This document shows, piece after piece, positions 23,415 to 33,011 of a stretch of 64,000 bases of DNA; the first letter of the stretch is position 1; each line of letters starts with the position of its first letter. The notes beneath the pieces were generated by a model. It was not told where the DNA came from. It searched no databases and worked only from the letters and a program-made list of their open reading frames with translations. This DNA is from JBBQSN01 sp963825505 (GTDB taxonomy: Bacteria > Actinomycetota > Actinomycetes > Actinomycetales > CAWJMD01), in assembly GCA_963825505.1 (NCBI GenBank), contig CAWGTL010000014.1, positions 62,001 to 126,000 on the forward strand, in the 5' to 3' direction. Made by a program: the position numbers and the translations under genes.

Positions 23415-24635
23415 GTGGCCGACGAGATCGAGCTGGACGACGTCGAGCAGCGGGTCCTGGGCTGCCTGCTGGAGAAGCAGCGGACGGTCCCCGGCAGCTA
23501 CCCGCTCAGCGAGAACGCCTTGCGCTCGGCCTGCAACCAGAGCAGCAGCCGCGACCCGGTGGTCGACTACGACCCGCGCACCGTGCTGGACGCGGTGGGC
23601 CGGCTCAAGGAGCGCGGCCTGCTCCGGACGGTCTGGGCCGGTGCCGGGTCGCGGGTGCTGAAGTACCACCAGCTGCTCGACGAGGTGCTCGGCCTGGACG
23701 AGCCGGCCCGCGCGCTGGTCACGGTGCTGCTGCTGCGCGGTGCCCAGACCGCCGGCGAGCTGCGCACGCGCACCGACCGGCTGCACGGCTTCGCCGACAA
23801 GGAGGCGGTCGAGGCCGTCCTGCGCGCCCTGGCCGAGGGCGGGCGCCCGCTGGTGCGCGAGCTGCCCCGCGCCCCGGGCCACAAGGACACCCGCTGGCTG
23901 CACCTGCTGGGACCCGTCGCCGTCCCGACCGCGGTCGCCGCGGCGACGCCGGCGGTCGACCGGGAGGTCGTGCTCGCCGACGGCGCCGCGGCCCGCGACG
24001 CCCGCGTGGTCGCCGGGTACGACGAGGTCGCGGGCGCCTACGCCGACCAGCTGCTCGAGGAGCTGATGCACAAGCCGTTCGACCGCTGGCTGCTCGAGCA
24101 GGTCGCGGGTCTGGCCCGCCGGCGCCCGGTGGTCGACGTCGGCTGCGGGCCCGGCCACGTGGCCGCCCACCTGTCCGAGCTGGGCGCCGACGCCTCGGGC
24201 CTCGACCTGTCGCCCGGGATGGTGGCGCAGGCCCGGGAGCGCTTCCCGGACATCGGGTTCGAGGTCGGCGACCTGACCCGGCTGCTGCGGCCGCCGACAG
24301 CCCCGGGCTGGGGCGCGGTCGTCGCCTGGTACTCGCTGGTGCACCTCGCCGGCTCCGAGCTCGAAGGAGTCGTCGGCGCCCTGGCCCGGGTCCTCGACGA
24401 CGACGGCTGGCTGGCGCTGGCCGTGCACGTGGGGACGGAGGTGCGCCGGCTCGACACCCTGTGCGGGCAGGCGGTCTCGATGGACGTCGTCCTGCACGAC
24501 CGCGACCAGGTGCTCGCCGCGGTGCGCGCGGCCGGGCTGGTCGACCTCGAGTGGTACGTGCGCGGGCCGTACGAGGAGGTCGAGGCGCGCACCGAACGGC
24601 TCTACGTCCTCGCCCGCCGGCCCGACCGGGACTGA
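23415..24635 (+). CDS. DUF480 (YceH-like) winged-helix protein fused to a SAM-dependent methyltransferase
   Basis: A 406-residue two-domain protein. Residues 1-170 are the YceH/DUF480 double winged helix (DDVEQRVLGCLLEKQRTVPGSYPLSENALRSACNQSSSRDPVVDYD, then LVTVLLLRGAQTAGELRTRTDRLHGF). Residues about 195-406 are a class I methyltransferase with motif I VVDVGCGPGHVAAHLSE (near 238-254), acidic residue in SGLDLSPGMV and post-I regions GDLTRLLRPP and LVHLAGSELEGVVGALARVL. YceH alone is about 215 residues; the fusion suggests the winged helices position or sense something for the methyltransferase. The substrate is unknown. GTG 23415 is set by the leaderless promoter. Confidence 0.83.
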   Translation: MADEIELDDVEQRVLGCLLEKQRTVPGSYPLSENALRSACNQSSSRDPVVDYDPRTVLDAVGRLKERGLLRTVWAGAGSRVLKYHQLLDEVLGLDEPARALVTVLLLRGAQTAGELRTRTDRLHGFADKEAVEAVLRALAEGGRPLVRELPRAPGHKDTRWLHLLGPVAVPTAVAAATPAVDREVVLADGAAARDARVVAGYDEVAGAYADQLLEELMHKPFDRWLLEQVAGLARRRPVVDVGCGPGHVAAHLSELGADASGLDLSPGMVAQARERFPDIGFEVGDLTRLLRPPTAPGWGAVVAWYSLVHLAGSELEGVVGALARVLDDDGWLALAVHVGTEVRRLDTLCGQAVSMDVVLHDRDQVLAAVRAAGLVDLEWYVRGPYEEVEARTERLYVLARRPDRD

Positions 24636-24642
24636 CGTACCT

Positions 24643-24763
24643 CACGAGGCGCGCATCCCGTTCGCGAGGTTCGCACGCCTCGTGAACGAGCTGATCGCCA
24701 CGTTCACGAGGCTCGCGGGCCCAGTGAACGAGGTGATCACCACGTTCACGAGGCCAACGAGCC
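24643..24763. repeat. Dispersed hairpin-forming repeat, compound copy
   Basis: A cluster of TTCACGAGG/CCTCGTGAA words. Arms GCCTCGTGAACG (24677-24688) and CGTTCACGAGGC (24701-24712) form a 12-bp stem; GTGAACG (24724-24730) and CGTTCAC (24743-24749) a second; CACGAGGCG (24643-24651) pairs with CGCCTCGTG (24676-24684) as an alternative. The segment 24739-24763 recurs with one mismatch at 38451-38475. It fills the space between two convergent genes, so it could also end transcription. Confidence 0.75.
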
Positions 24764-24775
24764 AGGGAGGCGGCG

Positions 24776-26029
24776 TCAGGGGGTGAGGTCCTCGCGGGCG
24801 ATCACGGGCAGCGCCGCTGTGTCGACACCCAGCACGGACGCCTCGTCGGGCTTGAGCGGCAGCACGTTCGCCAGGTAGCTGTCGACCGCCTCGGTGAGCG
24901 GGACGTCGTGCTGGCGCTGCTCGGCGAGGTACCAGCGGTGCTCGAGCACCTCGTGGAACACCTCCGCCGGCTCGAGCTTGGCCCGCAGGTCCTTCGGGAT
25001 CGCCCGCACCACCGGCTCGAAGCACTGCTGCACCCACTCGTGGGCGACGATCTCCTCGTCCTCGTTCTGCTGGTCGGTGGCCGCCCGGTAGGAGTCGAGG
25101 TCGTTGAGCAGCCGCCGGGCCTGGTTGTCCTGCACGTCGAGCCCGGTGAGGCGCAGCAGCCGGCGCTGGTGGTGGCCGGCGTCGACGACCTTGGGCTGGA
25201 TCTGCACCCGGGTGCCGTCGACGTCGGTGGAGATCTCGAGCTCGTCGACGTCGAAGCCGAGCTCGTTGAGCCGCTCGATCCGGGCCGAGACCCGCCAGCG
25301 CTCGCCGGCCTCGAACGACTCCGACGCGGTCAGCTGGGACCACAGCGACCGGTACCGCTGCACGATCAGGTCGGAGGCCACGACGACGTCGTACTCCTCG
25401 TCGAGCAGCTCGCCGGCCTGCAGGTCCATCATCTCGCCGGCGATGTTGATCCGGGCGATCTCCAGGTCGTGCTCGCGCTGGCCGTCCGAGAGCCGTTCGC
25501 GCAGCTGGCCGGTCTCGGCGTCGACCAACCAGGCGGCGAACGCGCCGGCGTCGCGGCGGAACAGGGTGTTGGACAGCGACACGTCGCCCCACCAGAAGCC
25601 GGTGAGGTGCAGGCGCACGAGCAGTGCGGCCAGGGCGTCGATCGCGCGCTCGGCGGTGTCGGGCCGCAGCGACTGGCTGAACAGCGCGCGGTAGGGGAGG
25701 GAGAAGCGCAGGTGCCGGGTGATGAGGCACGGCTCGAGCTCCTCACCGCCGGCGTCGACGCGTCCGGTGACCACGCCGAGGGGCTCGACGCAGGGGATGC
25801 CCAGCCGGACCAGGGCGCGGAGCATGCCGTACTCGTGCTGGGCCAGGGCCTGGTTGATCTCCTTGATGGCGATGACCTCGCCGCTGAGACGGACGAACCG
25901 CACGACGTGCCGGGAGATGCCGCGGGGCAGCGCGGCGAGGTGCTCGGCGGGCCACTGCTCCAGCGGGACCGACCACGGGAGGTCGAGCAGGGCCGGGTCG
26001 GGCCGGACGGCCATGATCTGCAGTGCCAC
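24776..26029 (-). CDS. DUF4032 domain-containing protein (WaaP/Kdo-kinase-like fold)
   Basis: A 417-residue cytoplasmic protein from GTG 26029, with GGGAG 5 nt upstream. The N-terminal half is protein-kinase-like: IAIKEINQALAQHEYGMLRAL (lysine and glutamate of the N lobe), LVRLHLTGFWWGDVSLSNTLFRRD (catalytic-loop-like, with D and N) and FAAWLVDAETGQL (metal-binding D). The second half is the DUF4032 domain proper. The family belongs to the lipopolysaccharide-kinase clan; its substrate in actinobacteria is unknown. It forms a single-gene unit between the hairpin repeat and a 296-bp intergenic space. Confidence 0.83.
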   Translation of the reverse strand: MALQIMAVRPDPALLDLPWSVPLEQWPAEHLAALPRGISRHVVRFVRLSGEVIAIKEINQALAQHEYGMLRALVRLGIPCVEPLGVVTGRVDAGGEELEPCLITRHLRFSLPYRALFSQSLRPDTAERAIDALAALLVRLHLTGFWWGDVSLSNTLFRRDAGAFAAWLVDAETGQLRERLSDGQREHDLEIARINIAGEMMDLQAGELLDEEYDVVVASDLIVQRYRSLWSQLTASESFEAGERWRVSARIERLNELGFDVDELEISTDVDGTRVQIQPKVVDAGHHQRRLLRLTGLDVQDNQARRLLNDLDSYRAATDQQNEDEEIVAHEWVQQCFEPVVRAIPKDLRAKLEPAEVFHEVLEHRWYLAEQRQHDVPLTEAVDSYLANVLPLKPDEASVLGVDTAALPVIAREDLTP

Positions 26030-26281
26030 GGGTGCTCCCGGTGGGATCGGGGAAGGGTGTCCAGCCTGGCAGACGGTGGCCGCGCTGCGCCCTCCTCAGG
26101 GAGGTGCGTCGACCGACCGGGGGCGTCACCTTGACCGCCCTGAGGAGGTCTGGACGCGGTTCCGGGCCGAATGACATCGCTGGAACTCGTTGTCGGCGGG
26201 TGGTGGTAGACCAGAGATCGAACACGCGTTCGACGACGCTCCGACGACGCCGGGCAACAGGTCCCGGCGGTGGTCGTCGGT

Positions 26282-26316
26282 TAGCGTCCGCAACCGAGGG
26301 GCCGGTGTGCGGGAGG
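26282..26316 (+). promoter_or_regulatory. Promoter -10 and ribosome binding site of the LuxR-type regulator
   Basis: TAGCGT (26282-26287) is a candidate -10 and GGGAGG (26311-26316) the ribosome binding site before GTG 26326. The remainder of 26030-26281, between divergent genes, shows no gene, and I see no clear operator in it. Confidence 0.4.
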
Positions 26317-26325
26317 ACGACAGGG

Positions 26326-26982
26326 GTGGGTGTGATCACGGTTCTGGTGCTGCACGACGAGGGCTTGGTGAGGAGCGCGCTGGAGGACGCGCTGGGCGGT
26401 GAACCGGGCCTGGTGCTGCTGGCCGCGGGGTCGGCGGCCGAGGCCGTGCACGTCGCGCGCGGTGGTCCGGTCGACGTCGTGGTCACCGACGCGCGACGCG
26501 CGGTGCAGGGCCCGCTGCGGCGGGCGCTGGCCGGGGCAGGCGGTCGCTGGGTGGTGCAGGTGAGCGCCCGCGAGGCCGAGCTGGTCGCCGAGGTCCTGAT
26601 CGCCGGGGCCGGCGGGCTGTTCAGCGACCGCACGGGGGGTGCCGACCTGGTGGCGGCGGTGCGGCACGTCGCGGCCGGGCGCGGGTGGCTGTGCCCGGAG
26701 CTCGTCCCGGTGCTGGTGCGCGACCTGGTCCCGTACCACCGCCGCCGGGTCGCGGCCAGGGCCAGGCTGCAGGGCCTCGGGGAGGCCGACCTGCGGCTGC
26801 TGGCGCTGGTGGCGCGTGGGTCGTCCAACGCCGAGATCGCGGCGGAGCTGCACCTGGCCGTGTCCACCGTCAAGGACTACGTGGGCAGCCTGCTGGGCCG
26901 GTTGGGCACCACCCGGCCCGAGGCGATCGCGCTCGCCGTGCGCGCGGAGGTCGGCGTGCTCGCGGCCGGGTCGCGGACCTGA
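26326..26982 (+). CDS. LuxR/NarL-family regulator with atypical receiver domain
   Basis: A 218-residue protein from GTG 26326. The N-terminal 125 residues follow the receiver fold (ITVLVLHDEGLVRSALEDAL, then VDVVVTDARRAV with D55 as the only candidate phosphoacceptor), but the first acidic pair is reduced to HDE and the conserved lysine is missing (GGLFSDRTGGADLV where GYLLK is expected). Residues about 155-212 are a NarL/LuxR helix-turn-helix (LGEADLRLLALVARGSSNAEIAAELHLAVSTVKDYVGSLLGRLG). No histidine kinase gene is adjacent, so it is an orphan. Activation without phosphorylation is likely but inferred. A hairpin terminator follows. Confidence 0.8.
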   Translation: MGVITVLVLHDEGLVRSALEDALGGEPGLVLLAAGSAAEAVHVARGGPVDVVVTDARRAVQGPLRRALAGAGGRWVVQVSAREAELVAEVLIAGAGGLFSDRTGGADLVAAVRHVAAGRGWLCPELVPVLVRDLVPYHRRRVAARARLQGLGEADLRLLALVARGSSNAEIAAELHLAVSTVKDYVGSLLGRLGTTRPEAIALAVRAEVGVLAAGSRT

Positions 26983-27011
26983 TCGGGCGGCTCACCTCCA
27001 CGCCCCGCACG

Positions 27012-27052
27012 CACGACGCCCCCGGCACCGAGTGGGTGGCGGGGGCGTCGTG
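27012..27052. terminator. Strong bidirectional hairpin between convergent genes
   Basis: Perfect 12-bp arms CACGACGCCCCC (27012-27023) and GGGGGCGTCGTG (27041-27052) with a 17-nt loop, midway between the stops of the LuxR-type gene (26982) and the ABC ATPase gene (27074). Confidence 0.75.
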
Positions 27053-27073
27053 GAGGTCAGCCGACGGGTCGTC

Positions 27074-28237
<1,164 letters not shown>

Positions 28238-28302
28238 GCTGCATCGATCCCTTCACCGGCAGGTACGTGCCGGACGATCCGTCGTGAAAGGTGGACCCGG
28301 GA

Positions 28303-30303
28303 TCAGTCGATCCCGAGCAGGTACACCCGCGCAGCCGGGCCAGCGCACGACAGCGTGAGCGCGGCCTCACTCTGCCGTACGCCGTCCGCCGCCACAAGAG
28401 GACGGACCAACCGGTGTCCGAGTGCCGAGACGTCGATCTCGACTTGCGGATGGGCCGCGCGGGCCACGTGCACGAGAACGGAGCCCTCCTCGTGCTCGCG
28501 CAGGAAGGTGAGGGCGTCGTCCTGGACGGCGACCCAGCGGAACCCGCCGCGCCGCAGCGCCACGTGCTCGCGGCGCAGTGCGATCCACGCGCGGTAGGCC
28601 TCGAGGGTGGCCGCGTCCCAGGTCTGCGGGTCGCCCCACGGGAACGGCGTGCGGGCGTGCTCGCCGTTGACCCCGGTGAGCCCGATCTCGTCGCCCGCGA
28701 AGACCGTCGGCACCCCGGGCAGCGTCATCAGCAGCGCGAGCGCCACGTGGTGCAGCGCCCGCGCCTGCTCCGCCGCGATGGAGCCCGCGTGCGCGGAGCC
28801 GGAGGGGCCGCCGTCGGCCGGGTACCCCTCGCCGCCGCCGAGCACCGTGCGCACCCGGGCGGTGTCGTGCGAGCCGAGCTGGGTCGAGGACGCCTGCCAC
28901 GCGCGCCACGGCATGCCGGAGCGGAAGTCGTCCATGGTGCGGGCGGTCGCGCCGCCCGACAGCCGCGGCACCTCGATCGGCAGCCCGAGGAAGGTGATCC
29001 GCTCGACCCCCGCCGACGCGGCCGGCGCCGGGTCGGGCCGCAACCAGGTCCACACCGGACGGGTGAAGCCGGTGTAGTTCATCGTCCCGTGCCAGCCGTC
29101 GCCCACCAGGTCGGCGCCGGCGTCGTGGCCGTGCTCGGCCAGCAGCCAGGTCTCGCGGCCGGTCTCGGCCTCGGCCTCCCGCATCGTCGCGCGCAGGTCA
29201 CGGGCCACCGAGTGCGCGTCGTCGGCGTCGGCGTAGCGGCCGGTCATGTTGGCCACGTCGATCCGCCAGCCGTCCAGCGCCACCGGGTCGTAGAGCCAGC
29301 GGCCGACCACCGAGCCGCGACCGCGGTACAGCGCCTCGCGCAGGGCGTCGGAGGAGTGGTCGAGCTTGGGCAGGCTCGGGACGTCGAGCCACGACACGTA
29401 GTCGTGCGGGTGGTCGCGGAACCGGTAGTACGAGGCGCTCGCCGACGCGGGGTCGGCCTGCGCCGCCTGGAACCACTCGTGGCCCACGCCGGTGTGGTTC
29501 GTGGTGAGATCGCCGATCACCCGCAGCCCGCGCTCGTGCGCGGCCGCCGTCAGCCGTGCGAGGGCCTCGGTGCCGCCGAGCGCCGGGTCGACGTGGTCGA
29601 ACGACGACGCGTCGTACCGGTGGTTGGAGCGACCCTCGAAGACCGGCGTGAGGTAGAGGCACGTCACCCCGAGGTCGACGAGGTGGTCCAGGTGCTCGAC
29701 CACGCCGTCGAGGTCGCCGCCGTACCACTGCCGGGCCACCTCCTTGCCGTGCTGGTCGCGCGGCAGCACCGGCTCGTCCCAGGAGGCCGGGACGGCCCAG
29801 GACGGCGCCACTCCCTCGGCGTCGACAGGCGGCGCCGCCGACGAGCGCGCGAACCGGTCGGGGAACACCTGGTAGACGACGGCGTCCTCGACCCACTGCG
29901 GCGCCGAGGCGTGCGTCGACAGGACGAAGTCGGCGGCGTCGGGCACGTCTCGCGCGTGCAGCCCGGTGGCGTTGAGCCAGCCGTACGGCACCGGGGAGCC
30001 CTCGGCGCCCTCGAGGAAGAACCGGTAGCTCGTCACCGGGTTGTGGAGCAGCACGTCGACGCTCCACCACGTCTCGCGCGGATCCTCCCGCTCCACGGCC
30101 GCCGGCACCAGGGCCGGCTCGCCGTCGCGGACGGCCCGCAGCACCACCTGGGCGGCGCGGTGCGCGTGCGGCACCCGCACCCGCAGCGTGACGGTGGAGC
30201 CCGGTGCGGGAGAACGTGTCGAGACGTACAGCGGCGAGCCGTCGTGGTGGGGACGATCGAGCAGGTACGTCACCGCAGGCCCGGATGAGTGCCGCGCGGT
30301 CAT
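28303..30303 (-). CDS. Glycoside hydrolase family 13 protein (maltodextrin-active)
   Basis: A 666-residue cytoplasmic enzyme without signal peptide, from ATG 30303 (overlap with malG by 4 bp). Residues 1-125 form an N-terminal beta-sandwich of the cyclomaltodextrinase/neopullulanase kind (TSYRFFLEGAEGSPVPYGWLNATG). The (beta/alpha)8 barrel follows: region I DLTTNHTG, region II GWRIDVANM with nucleophile D, region III LLAEHGHDA with general acid E, and region IV GSHDTARV with transition-state D. Being intracellular and in a maltodextrin importer operon, it most likely degrades imported maltodextrins. An exact EC number cannot be set. Confidence 0.9.
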   Translation of the reverse strand: MTARHSSGPAVTYLLDRPHHDGSPLYVSTRSPAPGSTVTLRVRVPHAHRAAQVVLRAVRDGEPALVPAAVEREDPRETWWSVDVLLHNPVTSYRFFLEGAEGSPVPYGWLNATGLHARDVPDAADFVLSTHASAPQWVEDAVVYQVFPDRFARSSAAPPVDAEGVAPSWAVPASWDEPVLPRDQHGKEVARQWYGGDLDGVVEHLDHLVDLGVTCLYLTPVFEGRSNHRYDASSFDHVDPALGGTEALARLTAAAHERGLRVIGDLTTNHTGVGHEWFQAAQADPASASASYYRFRDHPHDYVSWLDVPSLPKLDHSSDALREALYRGRGSVVGRWLYDPVALDGWRIDVANMTGRYADADDAHSVARDLRATMREAEAETGRETWLLAEHGHDAGADLVGDGWHGTMNYTGFTRPVWTWLRPDPAPAASAGVERITFLGLPIEVPRLSGGATARTMDDFRSGMPWRAWQASSTQLGSHDTARVRTVLGGGEGYPADGGPSGSAHAGSIAAEQARALHHVALALLMTLPGVPTVFAGDEIGLTGVNGEHARTPFPWGDPQTWDAATLEAYRAWIALRREHVALRRGGFRWVAVQDDALTFLREHEEGSVLVHVARAAHPQVEIDVSALGHRLVRPLVAADGVRQSEAALTLSCAGPAARVYLLGID

Positions 30304-31175
30304 CCCTTGACGGCGCCCGCCGTGACCCCGCCGGTGATGTAGCGCTGCAGGAACTGGAACAGCAGCACGACGGGGATCGAGGTGAGCACAGCACCCGCGG
30401 CGAAGATGCCGAGGTTCTTGCTGCGGTCGCCGTCGATGATCCCGTACAGCCCGGTGGCCAGCGTCTTCACCTCGTTGTCGGTGAGGAAGATCCCGGCGAT
30501 GAGGAACTCGTTGATCACGCCGACGAAGCTGATCAGCGCGGTCGTCGCGAGGATCGGCGTGACGAGCGGGAGGATGACGCGGAAGAAGGTCTGGGCGTGG
30601 CTGGCGCCGTCGATCTTCGCCGCCTCGTCCAGCTCGCGGGGGATCGAGTCGAAGAACCCCTTGATCAGCCACACGTTCCCCAGCGCCCCACCCATGAGCA
30701 GCAGGCCGTAGCCGACCAGGGTGTTGAGGCCGATCGCCGGCAGCACCTCGCCGATCGAGGCGAAGAGGGTGAACAGCGCGATGATGGCGAGGAACTGCGG
30801 GAACATCTGGATCAGCAGCAGCGTCAGCAGACCACCGCGGCGACCGGTGAAGCGGAACCGCGAGAAGGCGTAGGCGGCGAGCGCGCTGAAGAAGACCTGC
30901 CCGACGCAGACGGCTCCGCAGACCATCAGGGTGTTGACGAACCAGGTGGTGAAGGGGCCGCGCTCGCCGTCGATCAGCCGGGTGTAGTTGTCGAAGCTGA
31001 TCGTGGTGGGCACCAGGTCGGTGCTGTCGAGCGTCCCGAGCGGGTTCAGCGACGCCGAGACGACGAACAGGATGGGGAAGAGCGCGAACAGCACCGCCAC
31101 CACGCCGACGACGTGGCGCCAGCCGATCTCGCGCCACCAACGGGCGCCGCTTGACCTTGTCGTACTGCTGGCCAC
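30300..31175 (-). CDS. malG: Maltose/maltodextrin ABC transporter permease MalG
   Basis: A 291-residue permease with six membrane helices (first at about 20-42) and the EAA loop ELDEAAKIDGASHAQTFFRVILPL that docks the ATPase. The open frame starts at GTG 31175, but codons 31175-31140 look non-coding. Just upstream, an ATG at 31275, 3 bp after the malF stop, opens another frame with good coding composition (MTNTPEAGEPPGPSRPSSTG to QQYDKVKRR) that enters the malG frame if one base is removed in the run near 31140. The real N terminus is therefore probably encoded from 31275, with a frameshift or sequence error. It overlaps the GH13 gene by 4 bp. Confidence 0.88.
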   Translation of the reverse strand: MASSTTRSSGARWWREIGWRHVVGVVAVLFALFPILFVVSASLNPLGTLDSTDLVPTTISFDNYTRLIDGERGPFTTWFVNTLMVCGAVCVGQVFFSALAAYAFSRFRFTGRRGGLLTLLLIQMFPQFLAIIALFTLFASIGEVLPAIGLNTLVGYGLLLMGGALGNVWLIKGFFDSIPRELDEAAKIDGASHAQTFFRVILPLVTPILATTALISFVGVINEFLIAGIFLTDNEVKTLATGLYGIIDGDRSKNLGIFAAGAVLTSIPVVLLFQFLQRYITGGVTAGAVKG

Positions 31176-31278
31176 GACGCCGCGAGCCCGCGAGACCGCT
31201 GACCTGCGCCATCTCGCCGGTCGATGAAGGCCTGCTCGGCCCGGGCGGCTCGCCGGCCTCAGGGGTGTTGGTCATGGC

Positions 31279-32898
31279 TCAGCCCACCTCCTCGAGCGCG
31301 CGCGTCGCTCGGAACTGCGAGGCGGCGATGATCGTCGTGATCACGAACAGCAGCACCGAGATCGCTGCGGCGAAGCCGAACTGGGCGCCGGCGCCACCGA
31401 AGGCGAGCCGGAAGGTGTAGCTGATCAGGATGTCGGTGCCACCGGCCGACGGGTTGTCAGCACCGAACGGCCCGCCCTCGGTGAGCAGCTGGATGGCGTT
31501 GAAGTTGTTGAAGTTGAAGGCGAACGACGCCACGAGCAGCGGAGCGACCGCCACCAGGAGCAGCGGGAACACGACCTTGCGGAGCGCCGTCAGCCCGTTG
31601 GCGCCGTCGATGCTCGCCGCCTCCTTGAGGTCGGACGGGATCGCCTGCAACGCACCGGTGCACACCACGAACATGTAGGGGAAACCCATCCACAGCTGGG
31701 TGAGCAGCACCGCGACCTTGGCCCACCAGGTGTTGCCGAACCAGTTGATGTCCAGGCCGAGAGTGGTGTTGATCAGCCCGAAGTCGCGGTTGTAGAAGTT
31801 GCTCCACACCAGTAGCGCGATGACGCCCGGGATGGCGTACGGCAGCAGCAGGAGCGAGCGGTAGAGGCGTTGGCCGCGGATGCGCGGGTCGTTCAGCGTC
31901 ACCGCGAGGACGAGACCCAGGGCGAAGGTCAGCCCCACGTTGAGGATCGCGAACGCGAGCGTCCACACGAAGATCCGCAGGAAGTCGGCGGCGATCCGCT
32001 CGTTGGTGACGACGCGCTCGTAGTTGGCCGTCCCGACGTTCTGCTTCCAGGACTGGGAGAACGCGGGGGTGCCGTCCTCCTCGACGAAGAAGTCGCTGTC
32101 GCCGATCTTGCCGATCGAGAAGGTCTCCCCGGTCTCGGCGTTCGTGATCGTGTCGGAGGCCTCGTCGTAGCTCAGGTTGGTGACGCCCTCGAACGCCGAC
32201 CGCACGCCCTGCGAGCGGATGGCGCCGCCGTCGGTGGGCACGGCCAGCTCGCTGACCGCGGTCCCGGCGTCGTTGACCTGCTTCGGCGTCAGCATCGTGT
32301 AGCCGTCGACGGCGGTGACGAAGTCCTCCTCGACGGTGGCGCCGTCGAGCTCGGTCAGCCCGTCCTCGGGCGTGCCCTCGTAGACGGTGCCGGACTCCGG
32401 CTGCACCAGGAAGAAGGTGAACGGTCCCTCGGTGACGCTGCCGGTGGTGCCGACAGTGAGGTTGTACAGCGTCGAGTCGGGGGCCTGCGTCACCGAGGAG
32501 CCGACGATGGAGGCGATCGCCTCGTCCTTGGAGAGCCGCTTGCCGTCACCGAAGTTGGTGAAGGAGATCCCGAACGTGGCGATGATCGGGTACACGATCA
32601 TCGCGACCAGGAAGAGCGTGCCGGGGAGCAGGTACTTCAGCGGAACCAGGCGCCGGGTCGCGTAGACGGCGAACAGGCCGAGGGCGGCCAGCCAGACCGC
32701 CACCAGGCCGGTGTACTTCTCGCCGGCGAGGAGCACCGGGGTCAGGTAGAGCACCAGGCCGGCGACCGCGCCGAGGCCGATCACCTTGACCAGGACGCCG
32801 ATGATCGAGTCGGTCCCGCGCCCGGCGAAGCCGGACGTGCGCCGCAGCGGAGGCGGCTCGGGTGAGGACGTGCCGGTCGAGGTCGTCGTGGTCGCCAC
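31279..32898 (-). CDS. malF: Maltose/maltodextrin ABC transporter permease MalF
   Basis: A 539-residue permease from GTG 32898 (GAGGGGG 6 nt upstream). After N-terminal helices (about 30-115) there is a long extracytoplasmic loop (about 130-275), comparable to the P2 loop of Escherichia coli MalF that contacts the binding protein, then the transmembrane core with the EAA loop DLKEAASIDGANGLTALRKVVFPLL and C-terminal helices ending ATRALEEVG. It forms the import channel with MalG. The hairpin at 32963-32993 separates it from malE. Confidence 0.93.
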   Translation of the reverse strand: MATTTTSTGTSSPEPPPLRRTSGFAGRGTDSIIGVLVKVIGLGAVAGLVLYLTPVLLAGEKYTGLVAVWLAALGLFAVYATRRLVPLKYLLPGTLFLVAMIVYPIIATFGISFTNFGDGKRLSKDEAIASIVGSSVTQAPDSTLYNLTVGTTGSVTEGPFTFFLVQPESGTVYEGTPEDGLTELDGATVEEDFVTAVDGYTMLTPKQVNDAGTAVSELAVPTDGGAIRSQGVRSAFEGVTNLSYDEASDTITNAETGETFSIGKIGDSDFFVEEDGTPAFSQSWKQNVGTANYERVVTNERIAADFLRIFVWTLAFAILNVGLTFALGLVLAVTLNDPRIRGQRLYRSLLLLPYAIPGVIALLVWSNFYNRDFGLINTTLGLDINWFGNTWWAKVAVLLTQLWMGFPYMFVVCTGALQAIPSDLKEAASIDGANGLTALRKVVFPLLLVAVAPLLVASFAFNFNNFNAIQLLTEGGPFGADNPSAGGTDILISYTFRLAFGGAGAQFGFAAAISVLLFVITTIIAASQFRATRALEEVG

Positions 32899-32962
32899 CA
32901 AGGGCCCCCTCGTCAGAGGTCGAGCGCGGGTCGGACGGGTCGTGCCCCGAGCGGTCGGGCAG

Positions 32963-32993
32963 GCCCGGCGGCACCGTGCTGGTGCCGCCGGGC
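32963..32993 (-). terminator. Intercistronic hairpin between malE and malF
   Basis: Perfect 13-bp arms GCCCGGCGGCACC (32963-32975) and GGTGCCGCCGGGC (32981-32993) with a 5-nt loop, directly after the malE stop on the minus strand. Such a structure usually protects or partly terminates the message so that the binding protein is made in excess over the permeases. Confidence 0.75.
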
Positions 32994-33011
32994 CCGCGCC
33001 GCGGGGTCTTC

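Noticed and set aside
24643..24763. CRISPR-like array from repeated TTCACGAGG words
   Set aside because: Units are of unequal spacing, in alternating orientation and without spacers; they form hairpins and recur elsewhere as a dispersed repeat. No cas gene is present.
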